Shown: positions 6,586 through 6,810 of the stretch, one piece after another | How the letters are laid out: every line of letters starts with the position of its first letter | Position numbering within the stretch: position 1 is the stretch's first letter | Origin: B21-G16 sp003644825 [NCBI: Candidatus Zhuqueibacterota bacterium] | GTDB taxonomy: Bacteria > SM23-31 > B21-G16 | Direction: 5' to 3' | Assembly: GCA_003644825.1 (NCBI GenBank) | Contig: QNDJ01000087.1 | Span: forward strand, 1 to 6,810 | Length of the DNA stretch: 6,810 nt | Notes under the pieces: generated by a model | Databases searched by the model: none | What the model saw: the letters and a program-made list of their open reading frames with translations, nothing else | Told to the model about the DNA's origin: nothing | Translations under genes and position numbers: made by a program

Positions 6586-6601
6586 TGCAATAAATATGCC
6601 A
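6586..6601 (-). promoter_or_regulatory. Candidate sigma-54 (RpoN) -24/-12 promoter for the response-regulator operon
   Basis: The minus strand reads TGGCATATTTATTGCA. It matches the sigma-54 consensus TGGCAC-N5-TTGCW at TGGCA and TTGCA, with the required GG-N10-GC spacing; the only core departure is T for C after TGGCA. The GC element at 6588-6587 predicts a transcription start near 6575, giving a leader of about 35 nt that contains the AGGAGA site. Position, strand and spacing all fit the downstream gene. Sigma-54 promoters need an enhancer-binding ATPase, which is not encoded in this window. Confidence 0.6.
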
Positions 6602-6609
6602 TTTGTATG

Positions 6610-6643
6610 AAAATATTGTCTATAATCAAATAAAAAATATTGT
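6610..6643. repeat. Pair of 10-bp direct repeats upstream of the sigma-54-like promoter
   Basis: AAAATATTGT occurs at 6610-6619 and again at 6634-6643, 24 bp apart, at about -35 to -68 from the predicted start. They could be a regulator site, but the DNA here is very AT-rich and a chance repeat is quite possible. Confidence 0.3.
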
Positions 6644-6740
6644 AATTAAATAGGAAATTAATCTTAATAAAAAAATAAACCTGATTACCATTAAAAAATT
6701 ATGAGAGGATAAAATAAAGAAAAGAAGAAGAGAGGCAGAA

Positions 6741-6757
6741 AAGAATAATATATTCTT
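6741..6757. repeat. Short inverted repeat in the upstream AT-rich region
   Basis: AAGAATA (6741-6747) and TATTCTT (6751-6757) form a perfect 7-bp dyad with a 3-nt centre. It lies about 165-180 bp upstream of the predicted sigma-54 start, slightly farther than typical enhancer sites but within working range. It is all A/T apart from one G:C pair per arm, so evidence for a binding site is thin. Confidence 0.25.
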
Positions 6758-6810
6758 ATCTTTTAAAAAAATAGATAAATATATTCCTGATTATAAGAAA
6801 AATAAATATC

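Larger units (their letters stand above)
6602..6810. other. AT-rich region upstream of the minus-strand operon, no confident gene
   Basis: No full gene is seen here on either strand. It contains a purine-rich run on the + strand (about 6701-6744), the direct repeats and dyad listed separately, and a stop-free + frame from about 6705 to the window end that lacks ATG, GTG or TTG. An RBS-like AGAGGAT precedes an ATA codon at 6714. The window edge cuts off whatever this frame continues into, so it is left uncalled. Confidence 0.5.

Noticed and set aside
6593-6622. Sigma-70-like promoter TAGACA-18-CATATT on the minus strand upstream of the response regulator
   Set aside because: The -10 matches only 4 of 6 bases and the spacing is slightly long; the overlapping sigma-54 match is better. 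It cannot be fully excluded as an alternative.

Overview
The window is AT-rich, roughly one third G+C by eye, and reads as an ordinary stretch of a bacterial chromosome. Intergenic spaces are short, Shine-Dalgarno sites are mostly clear, and there is no insertion sequence, CRISPR array, tRNA or rRNA. The gene set is a KDPG-type aldolase, a RocA-type P5C dehydrogenase, a 4-hydroxybutyrate/acetate-type CoA-transferase, alanine dehydrogenase, ADP-glucose pyrophosphorylase and a lone receiver domain. It suggests an anaerobic, fermentative, amino-acid-using bacterium, possibly from a low-GC or candidate phylum. The species cannot be named from the sequence.

Layout. On the + strand, an eda-family aldolase (37-684) sits at the left edge. 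The last codons of an upstream gene may lie at 1-12. A convergent intergenic region (685-801) holds strong inverted repeats that probably end transcription in both directions. All other confident genes are on the - strand and are closely spaced. In transcription order they are: a stand-alone response regulator (6540-6154), glgC (6074-4863), ald (4827-3715), a CoA-transferase (3702-2407) and a P5C dehydrogenase (2352-802). The gaps are 79, 35, 12 and 54 nt, which fits one operon. The right 270 nt are very AT-rich and hold the putative operon promoter. They may also hold the start of a divergent reading frame running off the edge.

Working together. P5C dehydrogenase feeds proline, ornithine or arginine carbon into glutamate and makes NADH. 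Alanine dehydrogenase interconverts alanine and pyruvate using NAD(H). The CoA-transferase activates or releases short-chain acids such as acetate, butyrate or 4-hydroxybutyrate. GlgC commits glucose-1-phosphate to glycogen. The set looks like amino-acid fermentation coupled to carbon storage; this is inference from gene content.

The most notable item is a sequence upstream of the response regulator (6586-6601, - strand) matching the sigma-54 -24/-12 consensus with exact GG-N10-GC spacing. Sigma-54 control of rocA-type genes is known in Bacillus. A sigma-54 operon led by an atypical receiver protein and containing glgC, ald and a CoA-transferase is unusual. I found no wholly new system. The sigma-54 promoter, the degenerate receiver and the structured convergent intergenic region are the parts worth a second look.
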